45,440 nucleotides of DNA from Spirochaetales bacterium (GCA_022788185.1 JALEVV010000074.1:1-45440); one strand, 5' to 3'; numbered from the stretch's first letter, positions 14,895 to 24,084 are shown. Notes: generated from the sequence alone by a model not told the origin. Made by a program: numbers and translations.

Positions 14895-16793
14895 ATGAAA
14901 GACGGATTTTTCACTGTGGCGGTGTCAACGCCGCACCTTAAAGTCGCTGACGTGGTCCATAACAGGGACAGAGTGCTTGAACTGATGCATGAGGCTAAGG
15001 AAAGAAAAGCGAAGCTCCTGGTGCTTCCCGAGCTCACTCTCACCTGCTACACGGCCTCTGATCTGTTTTTCCACGATGTCCTTCTGGAGGCATCCCTAGA
15101 TGCCCTGAGATACCTGAGGGATTCCAGCCGGGGCTCTGACCTGATAACGGTCGTGGGACTTCCCTACAGGGACTGCGATACGCTATACAACACAGCCGCC
15201 GTGATTCAGGACGGCCGGGTACTTGCCCTCATTCCCAAGACCCATCTTCCCTCCTATTCCGAGTTCTATGAGACCAGATGGTTCACGCCCGCACCCGCAC
15301 ATGTGAGGCACATCACCCTTCTGGGTGAGGACGTGCCCTTCGGAAGCCATATAATAATAAGAAGCAAGAGCCATCCGCTCTTCAGGCTTGGAGTCGAGAT
15401 CTGTGAGGATCTCTGGGCTCCCGATTCCCCGTCCCTTTCCCATGCCCTCAACGGGGCGACCGTCATCGCAAACCTCTCGGCCAGCGATGAGCTCATCGGC
15501 AAGGAGGAGTACCGGAGGGATCTCGTAAGGATCCACAGCGGAAAGATCACGGCAGGTTACATCTATGCGGACACCTCCTCCGGTGAAAGCTCCACCGACA
15601 TGGTCTTCACGGCCCATAACCTCATTGCAGAGGACGGCTCCGTACTTGCTGAGTCCTACATGAGGGAGGATGAAGTCCTCGTCACCGACCTGGACCTCCA
15701 GAAGATAAACCATGAGAGGGTGAGGAAGAATACCTTTAAAAGCGTTAACGATCCCTCCTATGAATTCGTTGATGTAAGCTTTGATGATGTGAATGTGGAG
15801 CTGGTCAGGACCTTCTCAGCCCATCCCTTCGTCCCAGACGGGGATGCCGAGATAAAGAAGAGGGCTGAGAAGATCATACTCCTGCAGGCCCTGGGCCTTA
15901 AGAAGAGACTGGAGCACACCAATGCCAAAAGTGCAGTCATCGGTCTTTCAGGCGGCCTCGATTCCACACTGGCACTGCTCGTTACCGTCAGAGCGTTCGA
16001 CATGCTCTCAAGGCCGAGAAGCGGTATCATAGCCGTTACCATGCCTTGCTTCGGAACGACGAAGCGCACCAGGTCAAATGCCGAACTGCTTGCAACTGCC
16101 CTTGGAGTCTCCTTCAGGGAAGTGAACATTACAAAAAGTGTCGAACAGCACTTCAGGGACATCGGACAGGACAGATTCTGCTATGATGTCACCTTCGAGA
16201 ACGGTCAGGCCAGGGAACGCACCCAGGTTCTGATGGACATTGCCAACAAGACGTCCGGCATGGTGATCGGAACGGGGGACCTTTCCGAGCTTGCACTGGG
16301 ATGGGCCACCTACAACGGCGACCACATGAGCATGTATGCGGTAAACGCTTCCGTGCCCAAGACCCTGGTCAGGTACCTGGTCAGGTACTTTGCCGATGAG
16401 AACCTCTCGGGAAGCGGCAGGGTGCTTTACGACATTCTCGACACCCCGGTCTCCCCTGAGCTGCTTCCGGCAACCAGTGACGGTACGATAAGCCAGATCA
16501 CGGAGGATCTGGTGGGACCCTATGAGCTCCACGACTTCTTCCTTTACTACTTCGTCAGACACTCCTTCTCGGCAAAAAAGATAAAGCGACTGTCACTTTC
16601 AGCGTTTGCCGGTGTTTATGATGAAGAAACGATAGATAAGTGGCTCATGACTTTCATCCGTCGCTTCTTCTCCCAGCAGTTCAAGCGGTCATGTCTTCCC
16701 GACGGGCCGAAGGTGGGTACGATAACGCTCTCACCGCGTTCAGACTGGAGAATGCCCAGTGATGCGGTCTCATCACTCTGGCAGGATATCTGA
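14895..16793 (+). CDS. nadE: glutamine-dependent NAD+ synthetase
   Basis: This 632-residue two-domain enzyme converts nicotinate adenine dinucleotide to NAD+ with ATP and ammonia taken from glutamine, the last step of NAD synthesis. The N-terminal nitrilase-type glutaminase has the triad Glu46 (VLPELTL), Lys115 (IPKTHLPSYSEFYE) and Cys170 (VEICEDLW). The C-terminal synthetase has the ATP pyrophosphatase loop SGGLDS at 352-357. It continues with GTGDLSELALGWATYNGDHM, typical of the long bacterial form. All catalytic residues are present. It is transcribed divergently from the beta-mannosidase gene and lacks a ribosome site. Confidence 0.95.
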   Translation: MKDGFFTVAVSTPHLKVADVVHNRDRVLELMHEAKERKAKLLVLPELTLTCYTASDLFFHDVLLEASLDALRYLRDSSRGSDLITVVGLPYRDCDTLYNTAAVIQDGRVLALIPKTHLPSYSEFYETRWFTPAPAHVRHITLLGEDVPFGSHIIIRSKSHPLFRLGVEICEDLWAPDSPSLSHALNGATVIANLSASDELIGKEEYRRDLVRIHSGKITAGYIYADTSSGESSTDMVFTAHNLIAEDGSVLAESYMREDEVLVTDLDLQKINHERVRKNTFKSVNDPSYEFVDVSFDDVNVELVRTFSAHPFVPDGDAEIKKRAEKIILLQALGLKKRLEHTNAKSAVIGLSGGLDSTLALLVTVRAFDMLSRPRSGIIAVTMPCFGTTKRTRSNAELLATALGVSFREVNITKSVEQHFRDIGQDRFCYDVTFENGQARERTQVLMDIANKTSGMVIGTGDLSELALGWATYNGDHMSMYAVNASVPKTLVRYLVRYFADENLSGSGRVLYDILDTPVSPELLPATSDGTISQITEDLVGPYELHDFFLYYFVRHSFSAKKIKRLSLSAFAGVYDEETIDKWLMTFIRRFFSQQFKRSCLPDGPKVGTITLSPRSDWRMPSDAVSSLWQDI

Positions 16794-16839
16794 GTTATTC
16801 TGACTCCAGGTCAGTAAAAATATTACGGAGGATTACTTT

Positions 16840-17388
16840 ATGAAAAGAACCATCGCAGTGCTTATTCTCGCACTATTCGTAACGGCAGGTGCGTTCGCAT
16901 CGATTCTGCAGATCGGACCCGCCGCAACAGTGGATTTCAATCCCAATCAGTTTAACTTGGAGAGCTACAAGGATGTGGGCAAGTACCAGTTCGGAGCAGA
17001 GGCAAGAGTCAACCTTCTCTTCCTGCAGGCAGGTGCAAATGCATCATTCTCCCTTCCCAATTCCGAAGGCAACTGGAAGATCGACACTATGCTTTCCGCA
17101 AATCTCGTTGCAGGACCCAAACTTGTAAACGTCTCCGTCGGTGCCGCAATTCCCTACACCTTCCTTCTCGGACCCGGTGCTTCTTCCATCGACCTGGGTT
17201 CCTTCCTTGAGCAGCCGCTTTACCTCAAAGCAGGTCTCAACTTCAACTTCGCATTCATCGGAGTCGGGGCATCCTACTACATACCGACAGGTCTTCCCGT
17301 GAACAAGGTCGTCAGCGAGATTCAGAAAATCTCACCGGACCTTTCAAAGGGCAGGCTTTCACTCGCCGTTTTCTTCAACTTCCTCTAG
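16840..17388 (+). CDS. small secreted, probable outer-membrane beta-barrel protein
   Basis: The precursor has 182 residues. Residues 1-20 form a signal peptide ending GAFA before SILQIGPAATV. The mature part alternates polar and non-polar residues in strands such as YQFGAEARVNLLFLQAGA and LYLKAGLNFNFAFIGVGA. The chain ends in an aromatic strand (LSLAVFFNFL), as outer-membrane barrels often do, and the size suits an eight-stranded barrel. I do not recognise a named family. A GGAGG site precedes the ATG. Repeated signature positions between strands suggest an OmpA/OmpW-like fold but this is inference. Confidence 0.65.
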   Translation: MKRTIAVLILALFVTAGAFASILQIGPAATVDFNPNQFNLESYKDVGKYQFGAEARVNLLFLQAGANASFSLPNSEGNWKIDTMLSANLVAGPKLVNVSVGAAIPYTFLLGPGASSIDLGSFLEQPLYLKAGLNFNFAFIGVGASYYIPTGLPVNKVVSEIQKISPDLSKGRLSLAVFFNFL

Positions 17389-17420
17389 TCTTTTCCATAG
17401 GAAGATTTTGGGATAAAATG

Positions 17421-17449
17421 GGGGAGTCTCCGGACTCTCTCATTTTTTT
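17421..17449 (+). terminator. Rho-independent terminator
   Basis: GGGGAGTC (17421-17428) pairs with GACTCTCT (17433-17440), with two G-T pairs, around a TCCG tetraloop. It is followed by CATTTTTTTG and a second T-run. It ends the barrel-protein transcript. The Shine-Dalgarno of the next gene (GGAGG) begins right behind the second T-run. Confidence 0.75.
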
Positions 17450-17465
17450 GTTTTTTGGAGGTTTT

Positions 17466-17783
17466 ATGGCAAAACGTTCATTGCTTGGTTCGATCATCTC
17501 CGTGATCTGTACCTCCGCAGTCGTTTTCTTTGTGATATATTTCTTTGCCCCAGAGGCATCTGACCAGTTCTTCGGCACCTCGGTGCGGGACGGAAAGGTC
17601 AATGAGAGCATAACCATGATAATGGATGCGGCTGAGGATTCGGGCGCATACACTGAGGAACAGCTTGAGGATCTTGAGGAGTATCTCAGAAGCGGCAAGG
17701 CCAGAAATACCCTCGTCAGGATCGGAAAGGTAACGGCTGAAGGCGCATCAGAGCTTCTCAGCGTGCTGAAGGAATCCCTGTGA
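17466..17783 (+). CDS. small single-pass membrane protein of unknown function
   Basis: The protein has 105 residues. It has one membrane helix at about 7-28 (LLGSIISVICTSAVVFFVIY) and an acidic, helical soluble domain containing EEQLEDLEEYLRSGKARNT. No family is recognised. The start at 17466 has GGAGG six bases upstream; an earlier in-frame ATG at 17418 lies in the preceding terminator and would add a non-credible tail. The stop overlaps the next start as GTGA, so it is coupled to the metallo-hydrolase gene. It likely acts at the inner membrane as an anchor or interaction partner. Confidence 0.7.
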   Translation: MAKRSLLGSIISVICTSAVVFFVIYFFAPEASDQFFGTSVRDGKVNESITMIMDAAEDSGAYTEEQLEDLEEYLRSGKARNTLVRIGKVTAEGASELLSVLKESL

Positions 17784-18544
17784 AAGTAACATTCCTCGGA
17801 ACGGGCACAAGTCACGGAATCCCAGTGATCGGGTGCCACTGTCCCGTATGCAGCAGCAGCGATCCCAGGGACATGAGATACCGCTCCTCCGTGCTGCTTG
17901 AAAAGGATGGGAAGAACCTTCTGATCGATACCGGGTATGAGCTGAGGCTTCAGCTCCTGAGGGCACGCTGCGATATGGTCGATGCGGTGCTCTACACCCA
18001 CTCCCACTCGGATCACATGTCGGGACTCGATGACCTGAGGGTATTCACCTATGACCGGGACCTGAAGGTTTACGGTAATGAGAGCACGATCGGCTTCATA
18101 AAGACCCACTATGCCTATGCGGTCTCAGAGCGGTCGTTTCCGGGCGTTCCCCACATAATCCCAGAGGTTCTGGAGCCTTACGTTCACCATGACATCAGCG
18201 GCTTTGACGTCGTGCCCCTGACTGTCGAGCATGGACTGAGGACCCACATGCCGATTTATGCCTACCGCATTGAGAAGGATTTTGCCTATGTTACGGACAC
18301 TTCCTTCATCCCGCCCGAGAGCCTGGAAGCGCTCCGGGGAGTGAAGGTTCTCGTCATCGGTGCACTGAGAAAGAAGCCCCATGGGGCCCACTTCACATTT
18401 GAACAGGCCCATGAGGCGGCCCTTGAAATCGGGGCGGAAAGGACTTATTTCACCCATATCAACCATGAGACGTCTTATAATGAGATATGCAGCCTCTACG
18501 ATGGCTGCCTGAGCGCGTATGACACGCTGACGATCACGATCTAG
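17780..18544 (+). CDS. MBL-fold metallo-hydrolase, PhnP-like
   Basis: The 254-residue protein starts at a GTG. The dizinc motif HSHSDH is at 74-79 (HxHxDH), with later ligands in VTDTSFIPP and a final His in THINHETSY. The N-terminal CHCPVC (Cys19, Cys21, Cys24) matches the extra structural zinc site of PhnP-type phosphodiesterases, which open cyclic phosphates such as 5-phosphoribosyl 1,2-cyclic phosphate. No phosphonate (phn) genes are nearby, so the physiological substrate may be another cyclic nucleotide or sugar phosphate. It precedes polA by 8 bases and is probably co-transcribed with it. Confidence 0.85.
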   Translation: MKVTFLGTGTSHGIPVIGCHCPVCSSSDPRDMRYRSSVLLEKDGKNLLIDTGYELRLQLLRARCDMVDAVLYTHSHSDHMSGLDDLRVFTYDRDLKVYGNESTIGFIKTHYAYAVSERSFPGVPHIIPEVLEPYVHHDISGFDVVPLTVEHGLRTHMPIYAYRIEKDFAYVTDTSFIPPESLEALRGVKVLVIGALRKKPHGAHFTFEQAHEAALEIGAERTYFTHINHETSYNEICSLYDGCLSAYDTLTITI

Positions 18545-18552
18545 GAGGAACG

Positions 18553-21417
18553 ATGGATTCACTGTTTTCAACGGTCGATCTCGATCAGGAACTGCTGGCA
18601 CTGGAAAAAGCTAAGAAGAAGGAAGAAAAGAGCGTCCCCGTGGAGGAGAAGAAAGAGGAAAAATTCGACAAGACCCTCTTCATCGTGGACGGCTACTCCC
18701 TGATTTACCGTTCGTATTTTGCCTTCCTCACCCGTCCCCTGACCGATAAGGAGGGAAACAACGTCTCCGCATTCTTCGGTTTTTTCAACACCGTCTTCAT
18801 GCTGCTCAGGGAGTATTCCTTCGACTACTTCGTAATCGCTCTGGACAGTCCGGGAAAGACCTTCCGTCATGAGATGTATCCCGCCTATAAGGGCACGAGG
18901 GACAAGGCTCCCGATGAGCTTCACACCCAGGTTCCCGTCATCATGGAAACCCTCAGGAAGATGAACATCCCGACAATCGGCCGGGAAGGATATGAGGCCG
19001 ATGACCTTATTGCCACCCTGGCGGCCAATGCGACCCGTCTCGGGGTCGACACCGTGATGGTGACTGCAGACAAGGACCTGCTCCAGATCGTTAACTCCCA
19101 CGTCAGGGCCCTCAGGCCTCCCAAAAAGAACCAGCCGAAGTACGAGCTCTTCGGAGTCGATGAGGTTAAGCAGGCCTTCAGCATCCAGCCGTCCCAGATA
19201 AGGGACTATCTGACACTTCTCGGCGATGCTTCAGACAACGTTCCAGGAGTGAAGGGAATAGGTGAGAAGACCGCGGTCACCCTCCTTCAGGAATATGTGT
19301 CGGTGGACGGGATCTACCGCCACCTCGATTCCCTGGCAAAGGGACTGAGGGGCAAGCTTGAGGCGGGACGTGAGGATGCGGAGCTTTCGAAGAGGCTCGT
19401 GACCCTCAAGGATGACATCTTTACCCTGGAATCCTTCGATACTCCTGAATTCAGCGTTGCCACGATAGACTTCGGTGCCGGAGTGGAGGATTTCGTTGCC
19501 CGCAACTGCTCCAATCTGGCAAGGACTGCCCTTTCCATGACTCAGGGTGACAGGAAGCAGCTGATGAAGGATGCGGTGAAAAAGAGCGAGGAGGCTTCCC
19601 GCTCCGTGACGGCACCCCAGGAATACCTGGGTGTCGGATCATACACGCTGCTTACCGACATAAAGGTGATAAGGGCCTACTTCGAGAGCGCAAAACGCTC
19701 CACCGGCGTCATCGCCTTCGACACGGAAACGACCGACGTGGAAATATCCGGTGCCGAGTTCGTCGGATTCAGCTTCTCCTATGAGATGAAGAAGGCCTTC
19801 TACTGCCCCCTTATCGCAAAGGGGGAGAGGTACCTTGAGACCGACGATGTCATCGCACTCTTCAGGGACTACTTTGAGACAGGTGCCCTGAAGGTCGTTG
19901 GACAGAACATAAAGTATGACATCGAGCTCCTTGGCAAATACGGCGTCACCATAAAGAACGTCGTATTCGATACCATGATCGCGGCATGGCTCCTCGATTC
20001 AGGGGACGGAAGATACTCCCTCGATGATCTGGCCTCCAGATACCTTTCCTATGACACGATCCACTTTGATGACATAGTGCCCAAGGGACAGGATTTCTCA
20101 TCCGTTTCACTGGACGATGCCCTTGCTTACTCCGGTGAGGACTCGGATCTCACATACCGCCTCTACCTCTTCTTCTCCGAGGCGCTTAAGCGTGACGGCC
20201 TGGATAAGGTTATGGAGGAGTATGAGCTTCCCCTCATCAGTGTCCTCGTGGAGATGGAGGGAAACGGAGTCCTGCTTGATAAGGCATTCATGGCCGAGCT
20301 GGACATAAAGCTCTCAGACCGACTAGATGCGCTGACAAAGCGCATCCATGAAGAGGCGGGACATGAATTCAACATCAATTCCTCTGTCCAGCTGGCAAAG
20401 GTCCTATTTGAGGAGAAGGGCCTGGAAGCGGTTAAGAAGACCCAGCGGGGATTTTCCACCGATACAGCCACTCTGGAGGCTCTGCGGGGAAAGGACCCGA
20501 TGATAGAGGACCTGCTGGAGTACAGGGGAGTTTCGAAGCTGCTGTCCACCTACGTCGATGCGCTTCCGAGACTTTGTGACGAAAGCGGCAGGATTCACAC
20601 TTCATACCTTCAGACCGGAACGGCTACGGGACGTCTTTCCAGCCGGAACCCGAACCTGCAGAACATCCCGATCCGCACCGATGACGGCAGGATGATAAGA
20701 AGTGCCTTCGTGGCCGGGGAGGGGATGCACTTCCTTTCCGCCGACTACTCCCAGATCGAGCTCGTGATGCTTGCCCACATCAGCGGTGATGAGGAGCTGA
20801 CGAAGGCCTTCCGCGAGGGTGCCGACATCCACAGGTACACCGCAGGCCTCATCTTCTCAAAGAGTGCCGATGAGGTCACTCCCGCGGACAGAAGGATTGC
20901 GAAGACGATAAACTTCGGCATCATGTACGGCATGTCTCCCTTCCGTCTTTCAAATGAGCTCGGGATCTCAAGAAGCGACGCAAAGTCCTTCATTGAACGC
21001 TACTTCGAGCGCTACAGCGGTATCAGGGCGTTCGTCGATGAGACCGTCAGGTCGTGTGAGGAGAAGGGCTATGTCACCACGATGGGAGGACACAGGCGCA
21101 GTGTGGCCGCCATCAACAGCAGGAACAAAAACGAAAAGAGTGCCGCCGAGCGCGTGGCCGTCAACACCGTAATCCAGGGAAGTGCCGCCGAGCTCATGAA
21201 GAAGGCGATGACGGCAATTCACGGTGACCTGAAGGACCGGGGACTGAAAAGCCGCATCCTCCTGCAGGTACACGATGAACTCATCCTGGAGGTACCCGAC
21301 GGGGAACTCGATGAGGTTACCGCCCTTGTCAGGGACAGGATGGAAAATGCGGCTCAGCTCAGCGTGCCCCTGAGGGCAGGAATAGAGAGTGGAAAAAGAT
21401 GGGGGGACATGCACTGA
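18553..21417 (+). CDS. polA: DNA polymerase I
   Basis: This 954-residue three-domain repair and Okazaki-fragment polymerase is complete. A 5' nuclease domain starts at about 41 (TLFIVDGYSLIYRSYFAF) and holds the acidic cluster YEADD and TADKDLL. A proofreading domain follows with Asp390/Glu392 (DTET), Asp456 (NIKYDIELL) and Tyr526/Asp530 (YSGED), so proofreading should be active. The polymerase domain has motif A at 731 (SADYSQIEL), the O-helix RRIAKTINFGIMYG (780-793) and motif C at 907 (VHDEL). The 40-residue charged N-terminal tail, rich in Lys and Glu and beginning MDSLF, is unusual: family members normally begin at the nuclease fold. The AGGAGG site before 18553 supports the long form. 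It is coupled closely to coaE downstream. Confidence 0.96.
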   Translation: MDSLFSTVDLDQELLALEKAKKKEEKSVPVEEKKEEKFDKTLFIVDGYSLIYRSYFAFLTRPLTDKEGNNVSAFFGFFNTVFMLLREYSFDYFVIALDSPGKTFRHEMYPAYKGTRDKAPDELHTQVPVIMETLRKMNIPTIGREGYEADDLIATLAANATRLGVDTVMVTADKDLLQIVNSHVRALRPPKKNQPKYELFGVDEVKQAFSIQPSQIRDYLTLLGDASDNVPGVKGIGEKTAVTLLQEYVSVDGIYRHLDSLAKGLRGKLEAGREDAELSKRLVTLKDDIFTLESFDTPEFSVATIDFGAGVEDFVARNCSNLARTALSMTQGDRKQLMKDAVKKSEEASRSVTAPQEYLGVGSYTLLTDIKVIRAYFESAKRSTGVIAFDTETTDVEISGAEFVGFSFSYEMKKAFYCPLIAKGERYLETDDVIALFRDYFETGALKVVGQNIKYDIELLGKYGVTIKNVVFDTMIAAWLLDSGDGRYSLDDLASRYLSYDTIHFDDIVPKGQDFSSVSLDDALAYSGEDSDLTYRLYLFFSEALKRDGLDKVMEEYELPLISVLVEMEGNGVLLDKAFMAELDIKLSDRLDALTKRIHEEAGHEFNINSSVQLAKVLFEEKGLEAVKKTQRGFSTDTATLEALRGKDPMIEDLLEYRGVSKLLSTYVDALPRLCDESGRIHTSYLQTGTATGRLSSRNPNLQNIPIRTDDGRMIRSAFVAGEGMHFLSADYSQIELVMLAHISGDEELTKAFREGADIHRYTAGLIFSKSADEVTPADRRIAKTINFGIMYGMSPFRLSNELGISRSDAKSFIERYFERYSGIRAFVDETVRSCEEKGYVTTMGGHRRSVAAINSRNKNEKSAAERVAVNTVIQGSAAELMKKAMTAIHGDLKDRGLKSRILLQVHDELILEVPDGELDEVTALVRDRMENAAQLSVPLRAGIESGKRWGDMH

Positions 21418-21418
21418 T

Positions 21419-22009
21419 ATGGTTACCGGAGTCGTTGGAAAGAGCTGCAGCGGAAAGGATTCTGCCGTAAGGTATCTGGTTCGGAACGGGTTTCATGAGA
21501 TCAATGTGGATCACCTGGGCCATGAGGCCCTGGAGGTGAAAAAGGAGGAGCTCAGGGCCGCCTTCGGGGACGGCATCTTCACGGACGGTCACGTCAACCG
21601 TAAGATCCTCGGTCCGATCGTCTTCTCCGATGCGGCAAAGCTTGAGACGCTGAACGGGATAACCCATCCGTGGATGACTGAGGAAGTAAAGCGTCTCATC
21701 GGGGAGCATGAGAACACGTGCATCAATGCCGCCCTGCTGGAATCGATGGGGCTGGTGCCGCTCTGCGATGAGGTCCTGTACGTCTTCGCTCCATTGGAAA
21801 TGAGGACCGAGAGGGCCCTCCTGAGGGACGGAATAACCCGGGAAGGCTTTCTGAAGCGCGATGCGAATCAGAAAAACATTGGCCTCACGCTGCTGGAGAG
21901 CGGCAGAAGGGTCATCACGATAATTAATGATAAAGATGAAGAATATCTTTATCGACAACTCTCAATGTATTGTGATAGACTAAAAAGCAGAGGTTATATA
22001 AATGGGTAA
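21419..22009 (+). CDS. coaE: dephospho-CoA kinase
   Basis: This 196-residue P-loop kinase phosphorylates the ribose 3'-OH of dephospho-CoA, the last step of coenzyme A synthesis. The P-loop GVVGKSCSGKDS is at 4-15, a divergent form of the usual GxxGSGKS. Asp31 follows in INVDHLGHEAL, the family's substrate-binding aspartate. The typical THPWMTEEVKRLI segment and a lid region around ERALLRDG are present. The ATG at 21419 is chosen, two bases after the polA stop; an in-frame ATG at 21389 inside polA is less likely. polA-coaE adjacency is common in bacteria. It overlaps the next gene by 8 bases. Confidence 0.88.
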   Translation: MVTGVVGKSCSGKDSAVRYLVRNGFHEINVDHLGHEALEVKKEELRAAFGDGIFTDGHVNRKILGPIVFSDAAKLETLNGITHPWMTEEVKRLIGEHENTCINAALLESMGLVPLCDEVLYVFAPLEMRTERALLRDGITREGFLKRDANQKNIGLTLLESGRRVITIINDKDEEYLYRQLSMYCDRLKSRGYING

Positions 22010-23012
22010 GGCGTCTCGTATTGTAATACTGACCATAACGATTGTCTTAACAGTGTTTGTCTTCTGCGGCATGTGGGTTTTCCGCCCAGAGGCAGAGAGC
22101 AGTGTGCTTGAAAGTGCAAGGCAAAGACAGAGTACTCCTCTCGTTAACGTACAGGAACCTCTTGAGACAGACCTTAAGGTCCTTTCCGAAGAGGAAGAGT
22201 TTGAGCAGAAGGTCAGAGAACTGCTTGCTGAGGATCCATATTTCCTTGAGAAACTGACTGAGAGCACCAGAACATCACTGATTACGGATGAGGATTTCGT
22301 ATCCGGAATCGGGGACAGGGTTGTTGATGGAGCCAGGGAAACAGCCACTGAAATCGTCAGTGAGCATATTGAAAGCCATGAAGCGAAAATCACAGCTGAG
22401 AATGAGGCGCTTAGAAGCGAGATCTGGAATGAGACCACGAACAGGCTTGAAGCTGCCCTCGATACTGACTCCCTTGTAGAAGTGCTTGCCCCTGAGGTAA
22501 CTGAAGCAGTTTACATTGATATTGCCGAGCGTGCTGACATCGATACCGAGGCAGTTACCGCAAAGGTGCTTGCCGAGACAGAGAAGGAGCGGGATGCGGC
22601 AATTGAGAAGATCATCACCGAAGCCTCCAGGGAGACCGATGCCGCCCTTGCCGAGTTTGATGAAAGGGGCCGCGAGCTCACGAATGAAGTAAGGAGAATG
22701 ATGGATGAGTTCACACCTTCCATCGATGAATCCGAGATCCGCTCGATCGTGAAGAGCGAAGTTTCCCAGATGGAAGAGCGCGTGGCAGCAGGTCTGACCG
22801 ATAAGATTACATACGACGTGCTTTCAGAGGTGGATGACATCATCACCAAGCGCATTCAGGATGAGATGCCGAAGTATCAGGAAAGTGCACCCGCAATGGT
22901 GAGTGCCCCGAAGCTTTCAGGCATGGAGGTCCCTGAGCCGGAGTACATCACTACGAGAACCCAGGTCAGGGAGAATGCGATCAGGTCCATCCTGGACAAC
23001 CTTAAGAAGTAA
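22002..23012 (+). CDS. membrane-anchored coiled-coil protein of unknown function
   Basis: The protein has 336 residues. A single membrane helix lies at about 7-27 (IVILTITIVLTVFVFCGMWV), followed by a long, very acidic helical region to about 290 with heptad-like stretches (for example EKERDAAIEKIITEASRETD). A less ordered C-terminus includes EPEYITTRTQV. No SPOR or peptidoglycan-binding domain is visible and no family is recognised. It starts inside coaE (8-base overlap) and is followed by a bidirectional terminator, so it closes the polA unit. A role as a periplasmic scaffold is plausible from the topology only. Confidence 0.7.
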   Translation: MGKASRIVILTITIVLTVFVFCGMWVFRPEAESSVLESARQRQSTPLVNVQEPLETDLKVLSEEEEFEQKVRELLAEDPYFLEKLTESTRTSLITDEDFVSGIGDRVVDGARETATEIVSEHIESHEAKITAENEALRSEIWNETTNRLEAALDTDSLVEVLAPEVTEAVYIDIAERADIDTEAVTAKVLAETEKERDAAIEKIITEASRETDAALAEFDERGRELTNEVRRMMDEFTPSIDESEIRSIVKSEVSQMEERVAAGLTDKITYDVLSEVDDIITKRIQDEMPKYQESAPAMVSAPKLSGMEVPEPEYITTRTQVRENAIRSILDNLKK

Positions 23013-23018
23013 AATAAG

Positions 23019-23048
23019 AGAGGCTGGTTTTCCAGCCTCTTTCTTTTC
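23019..23048. terminator. bidirectional terminator between convergent genes
   Basis: AGAGGCTGG (23019-23027) pairs perfectly with CCAGCCTCT (23032-23040) around TTTT. TTCTTTTC follows on the plus strand and TTATTTTAC on the minus strand. It serves both the coiled-coil gene and epmB. Confidence 0.85.
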
Positions 23049-24084
23049 AACCCTTTTTCTTCGGATATTTTCTTTCTTCTCCTTCAGGAGTGGTGAAGTA
23101 GTAGTAATCATCATCCTCTCCCGTGAAGTGATCCCGGGTAAGGATGATCTTTCCGCCGCCGTCGGGAAGGTCCAGTGTGTACTGGGGCATGGCCAGGCCT
23201 GAAAGCCTTCGCCTGAGCTCCTGCTCAAGGGCGATTCCTGCCTTTATGTCGCACCTTAAGTGGGCAGTGCCCGTAACCAGATCCCCCTGGAAGAGGTAGT
23301 AGGGCTTTATCCTGTTGTAAAGAAGCTTATTGCAAAGCTCCTCAAGCACATCCGCATCATCATTCACGCCGTGAAGCAACACTGTCTGGTTGAAGGCCGG
23401 AATGCCAAGGGCGAGGAACTTTTTCACTGCCTCCAGTGATTTTTCAGTCAGCTCCGTCGGGTGGTTGTAGTGGGTGAGGAGCATGAAGGGGGCACCGTAG
23501 GAATACTTTTCAATTATTTTCATTACCTTTTCGTCAAAGCGGTCGGGAAAGGTGACGGGAGCCCTGGTGCATAATCTGAGTATGATGTCGTCACGCACCT
23601 CCTTAAGAGTCCTGAAAAGGTATTCAAGCCTCTCATCAGAGAGGGTGAAAAGATCTCCTCCGGTCAGAAGGAGCTCTTTGATTTCCCTGTGTGCTTTAAG
23701 ATATCCTGCTGCCTCATCTATTTCCTTCTCGCTGATGGGACCTGTGTCCAGACCGGTGAAGCGGCGGCGGAAGCAGTGTCTGCAATAGGTGAAGCACCTG
23801 TCCGTTGTAAGGAGGGCTGCCCTGTTGCGGTAGCGGTGTATGAGGCGCGCCGTAACGCTGTGGCTCACTTCCTTCAGGGGATCAATCGAGGCATCCGTGA
23901 CATTCTCGAGCACAGAGGGAACGACCTCCCTCCTGATTGGGTCGTCGGGAGTGTCACCGATAAGTGAAAAGTAGTAATCGCTGATGAGAAGCGGAAGCGA
24001 GGAGGGGTTTTCAAACCACTGCTTCTCGTCCGGTCGGAGCGTAAGCTTCTCCTCAAGGGATTCCTTTGACGTGATCATGACCAT
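23047..24084 (-). CDS. epmB: EF-P beta-lysylation radical SAM enzyme (EpmB-type lysine 2,3-aminomutase)
   Basis: This 345-residue radical-SAM/PLP enzyme converts L-alpha-lysine to beta-lysine for EF-P modification. The [4Fe-4S] ligands are Cys97, Cys101 and Cys104 (CFTYCRHC), preceded by YRNRAALLTTDRC. The candidate PLP lysine is Lys312 in DLPDGGGKIIL. TGGDLF and LLHGVNDD are family hallmarks. The length fits EpmB (about 340) rather than catabolic KamA (over 400, with a C-terminal zinc extension). EF-P and EpmA genes in the same window strengthen the call. The start lacks a strong ribosome site; ATG 24084 or 24078 could serve. Confidence 0.88.
   Translation of the reverse strand: MVMITSKESLEEKLTLRPDEKQWFENPSSLPLLISDYYFSLIGDTPDDPIRREVVPSVLENVTDASIDPLKEVSHSVTARLIHRYRNRAALLTTDRCFTYCRHCFRRRFTGLDTGPISEKEIDEAAGYLKAHREIKELLLTGGDLFTLSDERLEYLFRTLKEVRDDIILRLCTRAPVTFPDRFDEKVMKIIEKYSYGAPFMLLTHYNHPTELTEKSLEAVKKFLALGIPAFNQTVLLHGVNDDADVLEELCNKLLYNRIKPYYLFQGDLVTGTAHLRCDIKAGIALEQELRRRLSGLAMPQYTLDLPDGGGKIILTRDHFTGEDDDYYYFTTPEGEERKYPKKKG

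Noticed and set aside
16800-16814. CTGAC-GTCAG hairpin as nadE terminator
   Set aside because: The 5-base stem is too weak, and an A-rich rather than T-rich sequence follows.
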